From assembly GCF_006539505.1 (NCBI RefSeq), contig NZ_BJND01000012.1, forward strand, positions 248,001 through 312,000: a stretch of DNA of 64,000 bases. The letters run 5' to 3'. This DNA is from Streptomyces spinoverrucosus. Lineage in GTDB: Bacteria > Actinomycetota > Actinomycetes > Streptomycetales > Streptomycetaceae. The position numbers and the translations under genes were made by a program. Under the pieces are notes generated by a model. The model was not told where the DNA came from. It made no database searches and saw nothing but the letters and a program-made list of their open reading frames with translations. This document shows positions 1-9,782 of this stretch, piece after piece. Numbering within the stretch: position 1 is the first letter of the stretch; each line of letters begins with the position of its first letter.

Positions 1-197
1 GTCGGGCAGCCGAGGCCCGAGCCGGTCAGCCGGACCGCGCCGCCGGTGACCACGATGACCACCGACATGACGAGTGCCGCGAGAGCCGCTCGCTGAACCG
101 TCCTGGTGGTGGGGGTCCAGCGTGCGGCGATGAAGGCGAGGGGGTTGCGCAGGGCCGCTGCGGCGTCGGCGCGGGTCAACTTTGGCACGGGCACCAT
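1..197 (-). CDS. ctaA: Heme A synthase (COX15/CtaA), N-terminal part, cut by window edge
   Basis: Only the first 65 codons are in the window; the gene runs off the left edge. COX15/CtaA converts heme O to heme A for cytochrome aa3 oxidase in the membrane. The fragment has a short cytoplasmic N-terminus, then a hydrophobic helix (residues about 37-52) leading into TGGAVRLTGSGLGCP, the family's characteristic first-helix signature. The ATG at 195-197 is the only sensible start before that helix. It lies 34 bp downstream of the ABC exporter stop on the same strand, so the two may be co-transcribed. Identification rests on this one motif, but the motif is distinctive. Confidence 0.85.
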   Translation of the reverse strand, partial: MVPVPKLTRADAAAALRNPLAFIAARWTPTTRTVQRAALAALVMSVVIVVTGGAVRLTGSGLGCP

Positions 198-231
198 CGT
201 AGGGGGCCGCTTGTGCACGCGTTCACGAGGG

Positions 232-1002
232 TCACTCCCAGCGGAAGAAGCGGCCCGCCGCCGCCAGGCCCACCACCGACCACCCGGCCAGGATCCCCAG
301 GTCGCCCCACGGCATCCCGCCCCCGTGCTGGAGCACGTCCCGCAGCCCGTCCGACAGCGCCGAGATGGGCAGCAGACCCAGCACGCTCTGCGCCGCGTCC
401 GGGAACTTGTCCAGCGGGACGATCACCCCGCCGCCGACGAGCAGTAGCAGGAAGACGAGGTTCGCGGCGGCCAGCGTCGCCTCCGCCTTGAGCGTGCCCG
501 CCATCAGCAGACCGAGCCCGGAGAAGGCGGCCGTACCGAGGACCAGCAGGAGCAGCACGGTGAACGGATTGCCCTGCGGCGACCAGCCCAGCGCTAGGGC
601 GATCACCGTCACGAGGATCACCTGGAGCACCTCGACGACCAGCACGGACGCGGTCTTCGCGGTCATCAGGCCCCAGCGGGGGAGCGGGGAGGACGCCAGC
701 CGCTTCAGCACGCCGTACCGGCGTTCGAAGCCCGTCGCGATCGCCTGGCCCGTGAACGCCGTCGACATCACGGCGAGAGCGAGGATGCCGGGGGCGAGGA
801 AGTCGACGGCCTTTCCCTCGCCGGTGTCGACGATGTCGACGGTGCTGAAGAGCGCGAGCAGCAGCGTCGGAATGATCACCGTCAGCAGCAGCTGCTCGCC
901 GTTGCGCAGCAGCATCTTCGTCTCCAGCGCCGCCTGCGCCGCGATCATGCGGGGGAGCGGCGCCGCGCCGGGCTTCGGGACATACGTACCAGCGCTGGTC
1001 AC
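232..1002 (-). CDS. ABC-2 type transporter permease
   Basis: A 256-residue integral membrane protein with about six hydrophobic segments, typical of ABC-2 exporter permeases. It partners the ATPase encoded just upstream. The GTG start at 1000-1002 overlaps the ATPase stop (GTGA), giving translational coupling; the reading frame is open further upstream, but that part is shadow of the ATPase gene. The order TVIIPTLLLALF, a TAFTGQAIATGFERRYGVLKRL loop and GGGVIVPLDKFP fits the DrrB-like class that exports drugs or lipids. The substrate cannot be inferred. Confidence 0.88.
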   Translation of the reverse strand: MTSAGTYVPKPGAAPLPRMIAAQAALETKMLLRNGEQLLLTVIIPTLLLALFSTVDIVDTGEGKAVDFLAPGILALAVMSTAFTGQAIATGFERRYGVLKRLASSPLPRWGLMTAKTASVLVVEVLQVILVTVIALALGWSPQGNPFTVLLLLVLGTAAFSGLGLLMAGTLKAEATLAAANLVFLLLLVGGGVIVPLDKFPDAAQSVLGLLPISALSDGLRDVLQHGGGMPWGDLGILAGWSVVGLAAAGRFFRWE

Positions 1003-1922
1003 GAGCGCAGCTCCTTGCCGGTGAGCTCCAGAAAGACGTCCTCCAGAGTGTGCCGTTCCACCGAGATCCGGTCCGGCATCACCCCGTGCTGGGCGCACCA
1101 CGACGTCACCGTCGCCAGCAGCTGCGGGTCGACCTTGCCGACGACCCGGTACGAGCCCGGCGTCAGCTCGGCGGCCGCGCAGTCCGCGGGGAGCGCCTTG
1201 AGCAGGGAGCCGATGTCGAGGCCGGGGCGGCCGGTGAAGCGCAGCGTGTTCTCGGCGCCGCCGCGGCACAACTCCTCGGGAGAGCCCTGGGCGATGACCC
1301 GGCCGGCGTCGATGATCGCGACGTCGTCGGCGAGCTGCTCGGCCTCGTCCATGTAGTGGGTCGTGAGGATCACGGAGACGCCGTCCGCGCGCAGGTCCCG
1401 GACCAGGTCCCACGTGGCCCGGCGGGCCTGCGGGTCAAGACCTGCGGTCGGCTCGTCCAGGAACACCAGCTCCGGGCGGCCGACGACGGCCATGGCCAGC
1501 GCCAGCCGCTGCTGCTGGCCCCCGGAGAGGCGGCGGTACGTCGTGCGGCCGCAGCTGCCGAGGCCGAGGCGTTCGATCAGGGCGTCCACATCCAGCGGGT
1601 GCGCGTGCAGCCGGGCCACATGGCGGAGCATCTCGTCGGCGCGGGCGCCGGAGTAGACGCCGCCGGACTGGAGCATCACGCCGATCCGCGGCCGCAGCTC
1701 GCGGGACTGCCGCACCGGGTCGAGGCCCAGGACACGCACCGTGCCCGAGTCCGGCCTCCGGTACCCCTCGCAGGTCTCGACCGTGGTCGTCTTGCCGGCC
1801 CCGTTGGGACCGAGCACCGCGGTGACGCCCGCACGGGCCCGCAGGTCCAGGCCGTTCACCGCGGTCTTGTCGCCGTACCGCTTCACCAGGGCCTGCACCT
1901 GGACCACGGGCTCACTTCGCAT
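999..1922 (-). CDS. ABC transporter ATP-binding protein
   Basis: A 307-residue nucleotide-binding domain of the DrrA/CcmA type. Visible motifs are Walker A (GPNGAGKTTT, about residue 40), the signature LSGGQQQR (about 134), Walker B LVFLDEPTAGLD (about 152) and the H-loop TTHYMDEAEQLADDVAIID. A C-terminal extension of about 90 residues is typical of this exporter group. It energises the permease encoded by the overlapping downstream gene. The start is the ATG at 1920-1922. The gene is divergent from sufR, with 208 bp between the two starts. Confidence 0.92.
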   Translation of the reverse strand: MRSEPVVQVQALVKRYGDKTAVNGLDLRARAGVTAVLGPNGAGKTTTVETCEGYRRPDSGTVRVLGLDPVRQSRELRPRIGVMLQSGGVYSGARADEMLRHVARLHAHPLDVDALIERLGLGSCGRTTYRRLSGGQQQRLALAMAVVGRPELVFLDEPTAGLDPQARRATWDLVRDLRADGVSVILTTHYMDEAEQLADDVAIIDAGRVIAQGSPEELCRGGAENTLRFTGRPGLDIGSLLKALPADCAAAELTPGSYRVVGKVDPQLLATVTSWCAQHGVMPDRISVERHTLEDVFLELTGKELRS

Positions 1923-2043
1923 GGGTCCAGAGTCTAGGTTCGCGGCCCGCGCCCGCGGGGGCGGGGGGCCGGATCCGGCCGGTGACCAGGAACCCCCTCC
2001 GACTAGGCACGATGATCGATCAAAGATCGTTTCCGCAGGTCAG

Positions 2044-2063
2044 CTTAGGTTTGCCTAAGTGAC
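2044..2063 (+). promoter_or_regulatory. Iron-box-like palindrome in the ABC/sufR divergent region
   Basis: CTTAGG-TTTG-CCTAAG is a perfect 6-bp-arm dyad at 2044-2059. Read as a 19-mer from 2045, its left half TTAGGTTTG matches the DtxR/IdeR/DmdR iron-box half-site TTAGGTTAG at 8 of 9 positions, while the right half matches only in part. It lies about 70 bp upstream of the sufR start. Iron-dependent repression of sufR or of the divergent ABC genes is possible but is inference. Confidence 0.4.
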
Positions 2064-2094
2064 GCAGGGCACCGTCGGGCGGACAGGACGCCGC

Positions 2095-2131
2095 TTGCCT
2101 GTCTCTGAGGAATTACGCAACAATGGCGTTG
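2095..2131 (+). promoter_or_regulatory. sufR promoter with SufR operator; transcript probably leaderless
   Basis: A -35-like TTGCCT (2095-2100) and a -10-like AACAAT (2119-2124), 18 bp apart, would start transcription at about 2131, the first base of the chosen GTG codon. Across the -10 and start lies the perfect dyad CAAC-N6-GTTG (2118-2131). This is, as I recall it, the published SufR site of the Streptomyces avermitilis suf operon. There is no Shine-Dalgarno sequence before the GTG. Autorepression by SufR follows directly. Confidence 0.7.
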
Positions 2132-2868
2132 TGAAAAACGTCGGCGAGGCTCGGGAGACCCCCACGGGGGCCCCTCAGGAGGAGTTCGCGACCGGTGAGC
2201 GCTCGACGCGCAACCGGGTCGCGCGGTCCATCCTGGACCACGGCCCGTCGACCGTCGCCGAACTCGCCGGACGGCTCGGCCTCACCCAGGCGGCCGTACG
2301 CCGGCACCTGGACGCGCTGGTCGCCGACGATGTCGTCGAGGCACGCGAGCAGCGGGTCTACGGAGCGCGCACCCGCGGCCGGCCCGCCAAGGTGTTCGCC
2401 CTCACCGACTGCGGCCGGGACGCCTTCGACCAGTCGTACGACAAGCTCGCCGCCGACGCGCTGCGCTGGATCGCCGAGCGTGAGGGCGGCAGCGAGGCGG
2501 TCGCCGCCTTCGCCCGCGCCCGGATGGCCGCCCAGGCGGCCGCGTATCGGAAGGCGGTAGAGGCGGCCGCACCCGAGGAGCGGACGGAAGCGCTGGCCAA
2601 GGCCCTGAGCGTGGACGGGTACGCTGCTACCGCGCGCAGCGCGCCCACCGGCGAGCAGCTGTGCCAGCACCACTGCCCGGTCGCCCACGTCGCCGAGCAG
2701 TTTCCGCAGCTGTGCGAGGCCGAGACGGAGATCTTCGCCGAGCTGCTCGGTACGCATGTCCAGCGGCTGGCCACCATCGCGCACGGCGACGGTGTCTGCA
2801 CGACGTTCATCCCCAAGACTTCCAAGACCCACAACACTGCAAGCACGGCCGGGAGGAACCCCGCATGA
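2131..2868 (+). CDS. sufR: SufR, Fe-S cluster-sensing ArsR/MarR-like repressor of the suf operon
   Basis: 245 residues. An N-terminal winged helix-turn-helix (residues about 25-90, containing [19 protein letters not shown]) is followed by an effector half that carries three cysteines at 182, 195 and 223. That spacing (13 and 28) matches the cluster-ligating cysteines reported for Streptomyces SufR. An extra cysteine sits at 178. The holo-protein represses the operon; loss of the cluster under iron or oxidative stress relieves it. I chose the GTG at 2131 rather than in-frame sites upstream because promoter and operator sit immediately before it. The stop overlaps the sufB start (ATGA). Confidence 0.92.
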   Translation: MKNVGEARETPTGAPQEEFATGERSTRNRVARSILDHGPSTVAELAGRLGLTQAAVRRHLDALVADDVVEAREQRVYGARTRGRPAKVFALTDCGRDAFDQSYDKLAADALRWIAEREGGSEAVAAFARARMAAQAAAYRKAVEAAAPEERTEALAKALSVDGYAATARSAPTGEQLCQHHCPVAHVAEQFPQLCEAETEIFAELLGTHVQRLATIAHGDGVCTTFIPKTSKTHNTASTAGRNPA

Positions 2869-4286
2869 CTCTCCCCACGGAGACTGCCCACCCCGAACTC
2901 GAGGGCCTGGGCAAGTACGAATACGGCTGGGCCGACTCCGACGAGGCCGGCGCCGCAGCGAAGCGCGGCCTGAACGAGGACGTCGTCCGGGACATCTCCT
3001 CGAAGAAGTCCGAGCCGGAGTGGATGACCAAGCTCCGCCTCAAGGGCCTGAAGCTCTTCGAGAAGAAGCCCATGCCGAACTGGGGCTCGGACCTGTCGGG
3101 CATCGACTTCGACAACATCAAGTACTTCGTGCGCTCCACGGAGAAGCAGGCGGAGTCCTGGGAGGACCTGCCCGAGGACATCAAGAACACGTACGACAAG
3201 CTCGGCATCCCCGAGGCGGAGAAGCAGCGCCTCGTGGCCGGTGTCGCCGCGCAGTACGAGTCGGAGGTCGTCTACCACCAGATCCGTGAGGACCTGGAGG
3301 AGCAGGGCGTCATCTTCCTCGACACCGACACCGCGCTGAAGGAGCACCCGGAGCTCTTCAAGGAGTACTTCGGGACCGTCATCCCGCCCGGTGACAACAA
3401 GTTCGCGTCGCTGAACACCGCCGTGTGGTCGGGCGGCTCCTTCATCTACGTCCCGCCGGGCGTGCACGTGGAGATCCCGCTCCAGGCCTACTTCCGGATC
3501 AACACGGAGAACATGGGCCAGTTCGAGCGGACCCTGATCATCGTCGACGAGGGTGCCTACGTGCACTACGTCGAGGGCTGCACCGCGCCGATCTACAAGT
3601 CGGACTCGCTGCACTCCGCGGTCGTCGAGATCATCGTCAAGAAGAACGCCCGCTGCCGCTACACGACCATCCAGAACTGGTCGAACAACGTCTACAACCT
3701 GGTCACCAAGCGCGCCGTCGCCTACGAGGGCGCGACCATGGAGTGGATCGACGGCAACATCGGCTCCAAGGTGACGATGAAGTACCCGGCCGTCTACCTG
3801 ATGGGCGAGCACGCCAAGGGCGAAACCCTGTCCATCGCCTTCGCGGGCGAGGGCCAGCACCAGGACGCGGGCGCCAAGATGGTCCACATGGCCCCGAACA
3901 CCTCGTCCAACATCGTGTCGAAGTCCGTGGCGCGTGGCGGTGGCCGTACGTCCTACCGCGGTCTGATCGAGATCGGCGAGGGCGCCCCGGGTTCGAAGTC
4001 CAACGTGCTCTGTGACGCCCTGCTCGTCGACACGATCTCCCGCTCGGACACCTACCCGTACGTGGACGTCCGTGAGGACGACGTGTCCATGGGCCACGAG
4101 GCGACCGTCTCCAAGGTCTCCGAGGACCAGCTCTTCTACCTGATGAGCCGTGGTCTGAGCGAGGACGAGGCGATGGCGATGATCGTGCGCGGCTTCGTCG
4201 AGCCGATCGCCAAGGAGCTGCCCATGGAGTACGCCCTTGAGCTCAACCGGCTGATCGAGCTGCAGATGGAAGGCGCGGTCGGCTAA
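2865..4286 (+). CDS. sufB: Fe-S cluster scaffold subunit SufB
   Basis: 473 residues, the normal SufB length. SufB forms the SufBC2D scaffold in the cytoplasm and builds clusters from cysteine-derived sulfide. The family signature is clear throughout: [20 protein letters not shown], then [20 protein letters not shown], and the C-terminal [25 protein letters not shown] block that contacts SufC and SufD. No intein interrupts it, unlike in mycobacteria. The ATG overlaps the sufR stop, with a GGAGG-like site about 10 bases upstream. It is followed by an 89-bp gap before sufD. Confidence 0.97.
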   Translation: MTLPTETAHPELEGLGKYEYGWADSDEAGAAAKRGLNEDVVRDISSKKSEPEWMTKLRLKGLKLFEKKPMPNWGSDLSGIDFDNIKYFVRSTEKQAESWEDLPEDIKNTYDKLGIPEAEKQRLVAGVAAQYESEVVYHQIREDLEEQGVIFLDTDTALKEHPELFKEYFGTVIPPGDNKFASLNTAVWSGGSFIYVPPGVHVEIPLQAYFRINTENMGQFERTLIIVDEGAYVHYVEGCTAPIYKSDSLHSAVVEIIVKKNARCRYTTIQNWSNNVYNLVTKRAVAYEGATMEWIDGNIGSKVTMKYPAVYLMGEHAKGETLSIAFAGEGQHQDAGAKMVHMAPNTSSNIVSKSVARGGGRTSYRGLIEIGEGAPGSKSNVLCDALLVDTISRSDTYPYVDVREDDVSMGHEATVSKVSEDQLFYLMSRGLSEDEAMAMIVRGFVEPIAKELPMEYALELNRLIELQMEGAVG

Positions 4287-4375
4287 GACCCGCCCTCCGG
4301 TCCAGCAGCAGGCGACCCGCCTCTCCGGGGCGGGCCGAAGATCGCAAACGTAGGAAAGAGAGCAGACCGACAGCC

Positions 4376-5560
4376 ATGGCTGAGGCTCAGAACATCCCGG
4401 TGGGTTCCACCACCGCCGGCTCGATCGCGGTCGCCGCGGAGTCGACCGTCGTCTCGCGCATGAGCGCGCCCCCGTCCTTCGACGTGGCGGACTTCCCGGT
4501 CCCGCACGGCCGTGAGGAGGAGTGGCGGTTCACCCCGCTGGAGCGCCTGCGCGGCCTGCACGACGGCACCGCCGTCGCCACCGGCGAGGGCGTCAAGGTC
4601 GAGGTGGAGGCCCCCGAGGGCGTCACCGTCGAGACCGTCGGCCGCGACGACGCGCGGCTCGGCCGGGCCGGCACCCCGGTGGACCGCATCGCCGCCCAGG
4701 CGTACTCGGCGTTCGAGAAGGCCGGGGTCGTCACCGTCCCCAAGGAGACGGTCCTCACCGAGCCGATCCGCATCGCCGTGCACGGCCAGGGCGGCATCGC
4801 CTACGGCCACCAGGTCATCGAGCTGGGAGCCTTCGCCGAGGCCGTCGTCGTCATCGACCACACCGGTGACGCCGTGCTCGCCGCCAACGTCGACTACATC
4901 CTGGGCGACGGCGCCAAGCTGACCGTCGTCTCCGTCCAGGACTGGGACGACAAGGCCGTGCACGTGGCCCAGCACAACGCCCTCGTCGGCCGCGACGCCA
5001 GCTTCAAGTCGGTCGTCGTCACCTTCGGCGGCGATCTGGTACGGCTGCACCCGCGCGTCACCTACGCGGGCACCGGCGGCGAGGCCGAGCTGTACGGCCT
5101 GTACTTCACGGACGCCGGCCAGCACCAGGAGCACCGCCTGCTGGTCACCCACAACACCCCGCACTGCAAGTCCAACGTCGCCTACAAGGGCGCGCTCCAG
5201 GGCGACGACGCGCACGCGGTGTGGATCGGCGACGTGCTGATCGAGGCCAAGGCCGAGGGCACGGACACGTACGAGATGAACCGCAACCTGGTCCTCACGG
5301 ACGGCGCGCGGGTCGACTCGGTGCCGAACCTGGAGATCGAGACCGGCGAGATCGTCGGCGCCGGTCACGCCTCCGCCACCGGCCGTTTCGACGACGAGCA
5401 GCTGTTCTACCTGATGGCCCGCGGTATCCCGGAGCACGAGGCCCGCCGACTGGTGGTCCGCGGCTTCTTCGCCGAGCTGGTCCAGCAGATCGGCGTACCG
5501 GACATCGAGGAGCGGCTCATCGCCAAGATCGAAGAGGAGCTGGAGGCGTCGGTCGCATGA
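4376..5560 (+). CDS. sufD: Fe-S cluster assembly subunit SufD
   Basis: 394 residues, a paralogue of SufB that completes the SufBC2D scaffold. A variable N-terminal region containing the FPVPHGREEEWRFTPL block is followed by a parallel beta-helix core and the C-terminal DDEQLFYLMARGIPEHEARRLVVRGFF signature shared with SufB. The ATG at 4376 is preceded by AGGAAAGAG at a suitable distance. The stop overlaps the start of the Rieske ferredoxin gene (ATGA). Confidence 0.95.
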   Translation: MAEAQNIPVGSTTAGSIAVAAESTVVSRMSAPPSFDVADFPVPHGREEEWRFTPLERLRGLHDGTAVATGEGVKVEVEAPEGVTVETVGRDDARLGRAGTPVDRIAAQAYSAFEKAGVVTVPKETVLTEPIRIAVHGQGGIAYGHQVIELGAFAEAVVVIDHTGDAVLAANVDYILGDGAKLTVVSVQDWDDKAVHVAQHNALVGRDASFKSVVVTFGGDLVRLHPRVTYAGTGGEAELYGLYFTDAGQHQEHRLLVTHNTPHCKSNVAYKGALQGDDAHAVWIGDVLIEAKAEGTDTYEMNRNLVLTDGARVDSVPNLEIETGEIVGAGHASATGRFDDEQLFYLMARGIPEHEARRLVVRGFFAELVQQIGVPDIEERLIAKIEEELEASVA

Positions 5561-5877
5561 CCACCTTCGTACGCGTATGCGCGCTGAGCGAGCTGGAGGA
5601 GGACACCCCTAAGCGGGTGGAACTCGACGGCACGCCGGTGTCCATCGTGCACACCGAGGGCGAGGTGTTCGCGATCTACGACATCTGCTCCCACGCGAAC
5701 GTCTCGCTCTCCGAGGGCGAGGTGGAGGACTGCCAGATCGAGTGCTGGCTGCACGGCTCCTCCTTCGACCTGCGCACCGGCAAGCCGTCCGGCCTCCCCG
5801 CGACGCGCCCCGTCCCCGTATACCCCGTAAAGATCGAAGGGGACGACGTACTCGTCTCCCTCACCCAGGAGTCCTGA
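5557..5877 (+). CDS. Rieske-type [2Fe-2S] ferredoxin within the suf operon
   Basis: 106 residues forming a single Rieske domain. The cluster ligands are visible as CSH (in DICSHANVSL) and CWLH (in ECWLHGSSFDL), two cysteines and two histidines, as in ferredoxin subunits of non-heme iron oxygenases. It overlaps the sufD stop by four bases and lies 7 bp before sufC, so it is translated with the scaffold proteins. Its partner is unknown. Its placement suggests that it delivers electrons during assembly or is a client, but the sequence does not decide this. Confidence 0.9.
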   Translation: MTTFVRVCALSELEEDTPKRVELDGTPVSIVHTEGEVFAIYDICSHANVSLSEGEVEDCQIECWLHGSSFDLRTGKPSGLPATRPVPVYPVKIEGDDVLVSLTQES

Positions 5878-5884
5878 GGCACCC

Positions 5885-6645
<761 letters not shown>

Positions 6646-6649
<4 letters not shown>

Positions 6650-7902
6650 CACAGCTGCCGGGCCTCCTCGACACCGAGGCGATCCGCAAGGACTTCCCCG
6701 TCCTGGACCGACTGATCCACGACGGCAAGAAACTTGTGTACCTGGACAACGCGGCGACCTCGCAGAAGCCGCGTCAGGTGCTGGACGCCCTGAGTGAGTA
6801 CTACGAGCGCTACAACGCCAACGTCCACCGCGGTGTGCATGTGCTCGCCGAGGAGGCCACGGCGCTGTACGAGGGCGCTCGCGACAAGGTCGCGGAGTTC
6901 ATCAACGCGCCCAGCCGCGACGAGGTGATCTTCACCAAGAATGCCTCGGAGTCGCTGAACCTCGTGGCCAACATGCTCGGCTGGGCCGACGAGCCCTACC
7001 GGGTGGACTCCGACACCGAGATCGTCATCACGGAGATGGAGCACCACTCCAACATCGTGCCGTGGCAGCTGCTGGCGCAGCGCACGGGCGCGAAGCTGAA
7101 GTGGTTCGGCCTGACCGACGACGGCCGGCTCGACCTGTCCAACATCGACGAGATCATCACGGAGAAGACGAAGATCGTCTCCTTTGTGCTCGTCTCCAAC
7201 ATCCTGGGCACGGTCAACCCCGTCGATGCGATAGTGCGCCGCGCGCAGGAGGTGGGCGCGCTGGTGTGCGTCGACGCCTCGCAGGCCGCGCCGCACATGC
7301 CGCTGGACGTGCAGGCTCTGCAGGCCGACTTCGTGGCCTTCACCGGCCACAAGATGTGCGGTCCGACGGGCATCGGCGTGCTGTGGGGCCGCCAGGAGCT
7401 GCTGGAGGACCTGCCCCCGTTCCTCGGTGGCGGCGAGATGATCGAGACGGTGTCGATGCACTCGTCGACGTACGCCCCGGCACCGCACAAGTTCGAGGCG
7501 GGCACGCCGCCGATCGCGCAGGCGGTCGGCCTGGGCGCGGCGATCGACTACCTCAACGCGATCGGCATGGACAAGATCCTCGCCCATGAGCACGCGCTCA
7601 CCGAGTACGCGGTGAAGCGGCTGCTTGAGGTCCCGGAGCTGCGCATCATCGGCCCGACCACGGCCGAGGACCGCGGCGCCGCGATCTCCTTCACCCTCGG
7701 TGACATCCACCCGCACGACGTGGGCCAGGTCCTCGACGAGCAGGGCATCGCGGTCCGCGTGGGCCACCACTGCGCGCGCCCGGTCTGCCTGCGGTACGGA
7801 ATTCCTGCGACCACGCGAGCGTCGTTCTATCTGTACTCCACGCCGGCCGAGATCGACGCACTGGTCGACGGCCTGGAGCACGTACGGAACTTCTTCGGCT
7901 GA
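6646..7902 (+). CDS. sufS: Cysteine desulfurase SufS
   Basis: 418 residues, a PLP-dependent class V aminotransferase-fold enzyme that converts cysteine to alanine and an enzyme-bound persulfide. It has the PLP lysine in AFTGHKMCGPTG, the NxxxHRGVHVLAEEAT N-terminal block and the group II catalytic loop RVGHHCARP with its persulfide-forming cysteine. The GTG start overlaps the sufC stop. Group II desulfurases need an activator, and the adjacent sufU supplies it. Confidence 0.96.
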
Positions 7903-7918
7903 TGGGACGAGCGACCGC

Positions 7919-8383
7919 ATGAAGCTGGATTCGATGTACCAGGAAGTCATCCTGGACCACTACAAGAACCCGCATGGGCGTGGTCTGCGGGATGGCGACG
8001 CCGAGGTGCACCATGTGAACCCGACCTGCGGCGACGAGATCACACTGCGCGTGAAGTACGACGGCACGACCATCAGCGACGTCTCGTACGAGGGCCAGGG
8101 CTGCTCCATCAGCCAGGCGAGCGCCTCCGTGCTGAACGAGCTGCTGGTCGGCAAGGAGCTGGCCGAGGCGCGGAAGATCCAGGAGACCTTCCTGGAGCTG
8201 ATGCAGTCCAAGGGGAAGATCGAACCGGACGACGCGATGGAGGACATCCTGGAGGACGCGGTGGCGTTCGCGGGTGTCTCCAAGTACCCGGCCCGGGTGA
8301 AGTGCGCCCTCCTGAGCTGGATGGCGTGGAAGGACGCGACGGCCCAGGCGCTGGGCGCCGACGCCGAAAGGAAGACTGCATGA
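7919..8383 (+). CDS. sufU: SufU, zinc-dependent sulfurtransferase partner of SufS
   Basis: 154 residues of the IscU/NifU-N fold. The ligand set is C37 and D39 (in PTCGDE), C62 (in GQGCSIS) and C129 (in RVKCALLSW). The GKIEPDD insertion between helices marks SufU rather than IscU. In Gram-positive bacteria SufU binds zinc and accepts persulfide from SufS. Sixteen bases separate it from sufS, and its stop overlaps the next start. Confidence 0.95.
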   Translation: MKLDSMYQEVILDHYKNPHGRGLRDGDAEVHHVNPTCGDEITLRVKYDGTTISDVSYEGQGCSISQASASVLNELLVGKELAEARKIQETFLELMQSKGKIEPDDAMEDILEDAVAFAGVSKYPARVKCALLSWMAWKDATAQALGADAERKTA

Positions 8384-8712
8384 GCGAGACCGTGGAGATG
8401 AAACCGGCCTCGGAGGAGGAGCTCCGCGAGGCCCTGATGGACGTCGTCGACCCCGAGCTGGGCATCGACGTCGTCAACCTCGGCCTGATCTACGGCATCC
8501 ACATCGACGACTCCAATGTGGCGACCGTCGACATGACCCTGACGTCCGCGGCCTGCCCGCTCACCGACGTCATCGAGGACCAGGCCAAGTCCGCGACGGA
8601 CGGCCTGGTCAGCGAACTGCGCATCAACTGGGTCTGGATGCCGCCGTGGGGCCCGGACAAGATCACGGACGATGGGCGGGAGCAGCTGCGGGCGCTCGGG
8701 TTCAACGTCTGA
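8380..8712 (+). CDS. sufT: MIP18/DUF59-family Fe-S maturation protein (SufT-like)
   Basis: 110 residues with the DUF59 core: DVVDPELGIDVVNLGLIYGI near the N-terminus and the conserved cysteine in TLTSAACPLTD. The family aids delivery or assembly of clusters on target proteins. It is the last gene of the suf operon, overlapping sufU by four bases, and is followed by a strong hairpin. The symbol follows use for suf-linked members of the family. Confidence 0.9.
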   Translation: MSETVEMKPASEEELREALMDVVDPELGIDVVNLGLIYGIHIDDSNVATVDMTLTSAACPLTDVIEDQAKSATDGLVSELRINWVWMPPWGPDKITDDGREQLRALGFNV

Positions 8713-8745
8713 GCCCGCTCGCAGGTTGTTTCTCGTACGTTCTTT

Positions 8746-8778
8746 CAGTGGCCCCCGGTCTACCGCCGGGGGCCACTG
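8746..8778. terminator. Bidirectional terminator hairpin, suf operon / AbfB gene
   Basis: A perfect 13-bp inverted repeat, CAGTGGCCCCCGG and its complement, with a 7-nt loop. It lies between the convergent sufT and AbfB-domain genes and overlaps the last codons of the latter. Confidence 0.8.
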
Positions 8779-9629
8779 CCGTACCCGTACCCGTGGTCGC
8801 TCCCCGTCTCCGTCACGTCGGTCACCAGGCGGAACGCCGCGTCGGCGTAGTACTGGCCGTCCTGCTGGAACGGGTCCAGGCGCAGCCGGAAGTCCCGGTG
8901 GCGCAGGAAGCGGCCGGGGTAGTTGACGGACTCCAGGGCGATCGCGTCGGAGTGGCCGAGGGAGCGGGGGCAGAACGTGGCGTCCTGCCGGAACAGCCCG
9001 GAGCCGTCGTGGCCCTCGGCGCGCAGGACGAACTCGCGGTGGCGGAGGTAGTCGCCGTCGGCCGTGACGAAGGAGTAGCAGGAGGCGTCGGCCAGGCCCT
9101 TGACGAGTTTGAGGGTGGCGTCCTGGCGGGCCGAGGACGAGCTGACCGTGTCGAGGGTGACCTGACCGTCGCTCACCCGCCAGTAGCGGTCCGGGTAGTT
9201 GACCGATCGCACGAACCGCCAGGTGTCCGAACTCGTGGGCGGCTTCGGGGCGTTGGAGGACGTGGCGCCGGGCGCGGGGGACTCGGGGGGTGCGCTGTGG
9301 GTGGGGCTCGGCTTCCCGGACGCGGTCCGCGAGGGCTGGGCGGACGACAGGGAGCTCTTGCCGGGGGGTGTGGTCGTGCCTGTCGCGGAGGGGCTGGCGA
9401 AGGAGATCAGGCCGGGTATGGTCGCGCCGTCCGTGGGGGCCGCGCTCTTGGGTGACATGTCGTCAGGGTGCGTTTCCATGACGGCCACTGCGGTCACGCA
9501 GGCGACGACCGTGGCCAGGGCGAGGGCGCCCGCCAGCCAGAGGCGCCGGGTTCCGGGGACCCGGGAGGTGTCCGGGGTCCAGTTGTTCTCCCACGGCTGC
9601 TGCGGGGGTGGGGCGGTGCTTTCGGGCAT
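8760..9629 (-). CDS. Membrane-anchored protein with AbfB-type arabinose-binding beta-trefoil
   Basis: 289 residues. A cytoplasmic proline-rich N-terminus of about 28 residues is followed by one transmembrane helix (about 29-50), a Ser/Thr/Pro-rich linker (about 55-135) and a C-terminal beta-trefoil. The trefoil has repeated SVNYPxR(Y/F) and LRHR(E/D)FxLR blocks, the pattern of the arabinofuranosidase B C-terminal domain (CBM42, arabinose side-chain binding). There is no catalytic domain, so binding or sensing of arabinan at the cell surface is inferred. GGAGG precedes the ATG. The arabinan theme returns in the 38-60 kb region. Confidence 0.8.
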   Translation of the reverse strand: MPESTAPPPQQPWENNWTPDTSRVPGTRRLWLAGALALATVVACVTAVAVMETHPDDMSPKSAAPTDGATIPGLISFASPSATGTTTPPGKSSLSSAQPSRTASGKPSPTHSAPPESPAPGATSSNAPKPPTSSDTWRFVRSVNYPDRYWRVSDGQVTLDTVSSSSARQDATLKLVKGLADASCYSFVTADGDYLRHREFVLRAEGHDGSGLFRQDATFCPRSLGHSDAIALESVNYPGRFLRHRDFRLRLDPFQQDGQYYADAAFRLVTDVTETGSDHGYGYGSGPRR

Positions 9630-9746
9630 GCGCGAATCCTCCAGGGGCGCGCGGGGAAGGGCGCGGCCGCGAGGGGCCGGTCTTTGAGCGGTGAAACACT
9701 AGTGGACGGTGTGACGCTTGAGCAGGTTGATTCGGCAAGCGTTTGC

Positions 9747-9782
9747 ACATTGGTTTCCTCATTGGTTTCCACATTGGCTTCC
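9747..9782 (+). repeat. Three tandem 12-bp repeats upstream of the SMR gene
   Basis: ACATTGGTTTCC, TCATTGGTTTCC and ACATTGGCTTCC follow one another without a gap. They sit just before the proposed promoter of the SMR/TetR pair. Immediately upstream, at 9735-9746, is the near-palindrome GCAAGCGTTTGC. Confidence 0.8.

Noticed and set aside
2123..2134. ATG at 2123 as the sufR start
   Set aside because: It is in another frame and reaches a stop after three codons; the GTG at 2131 opens the SufR frame.
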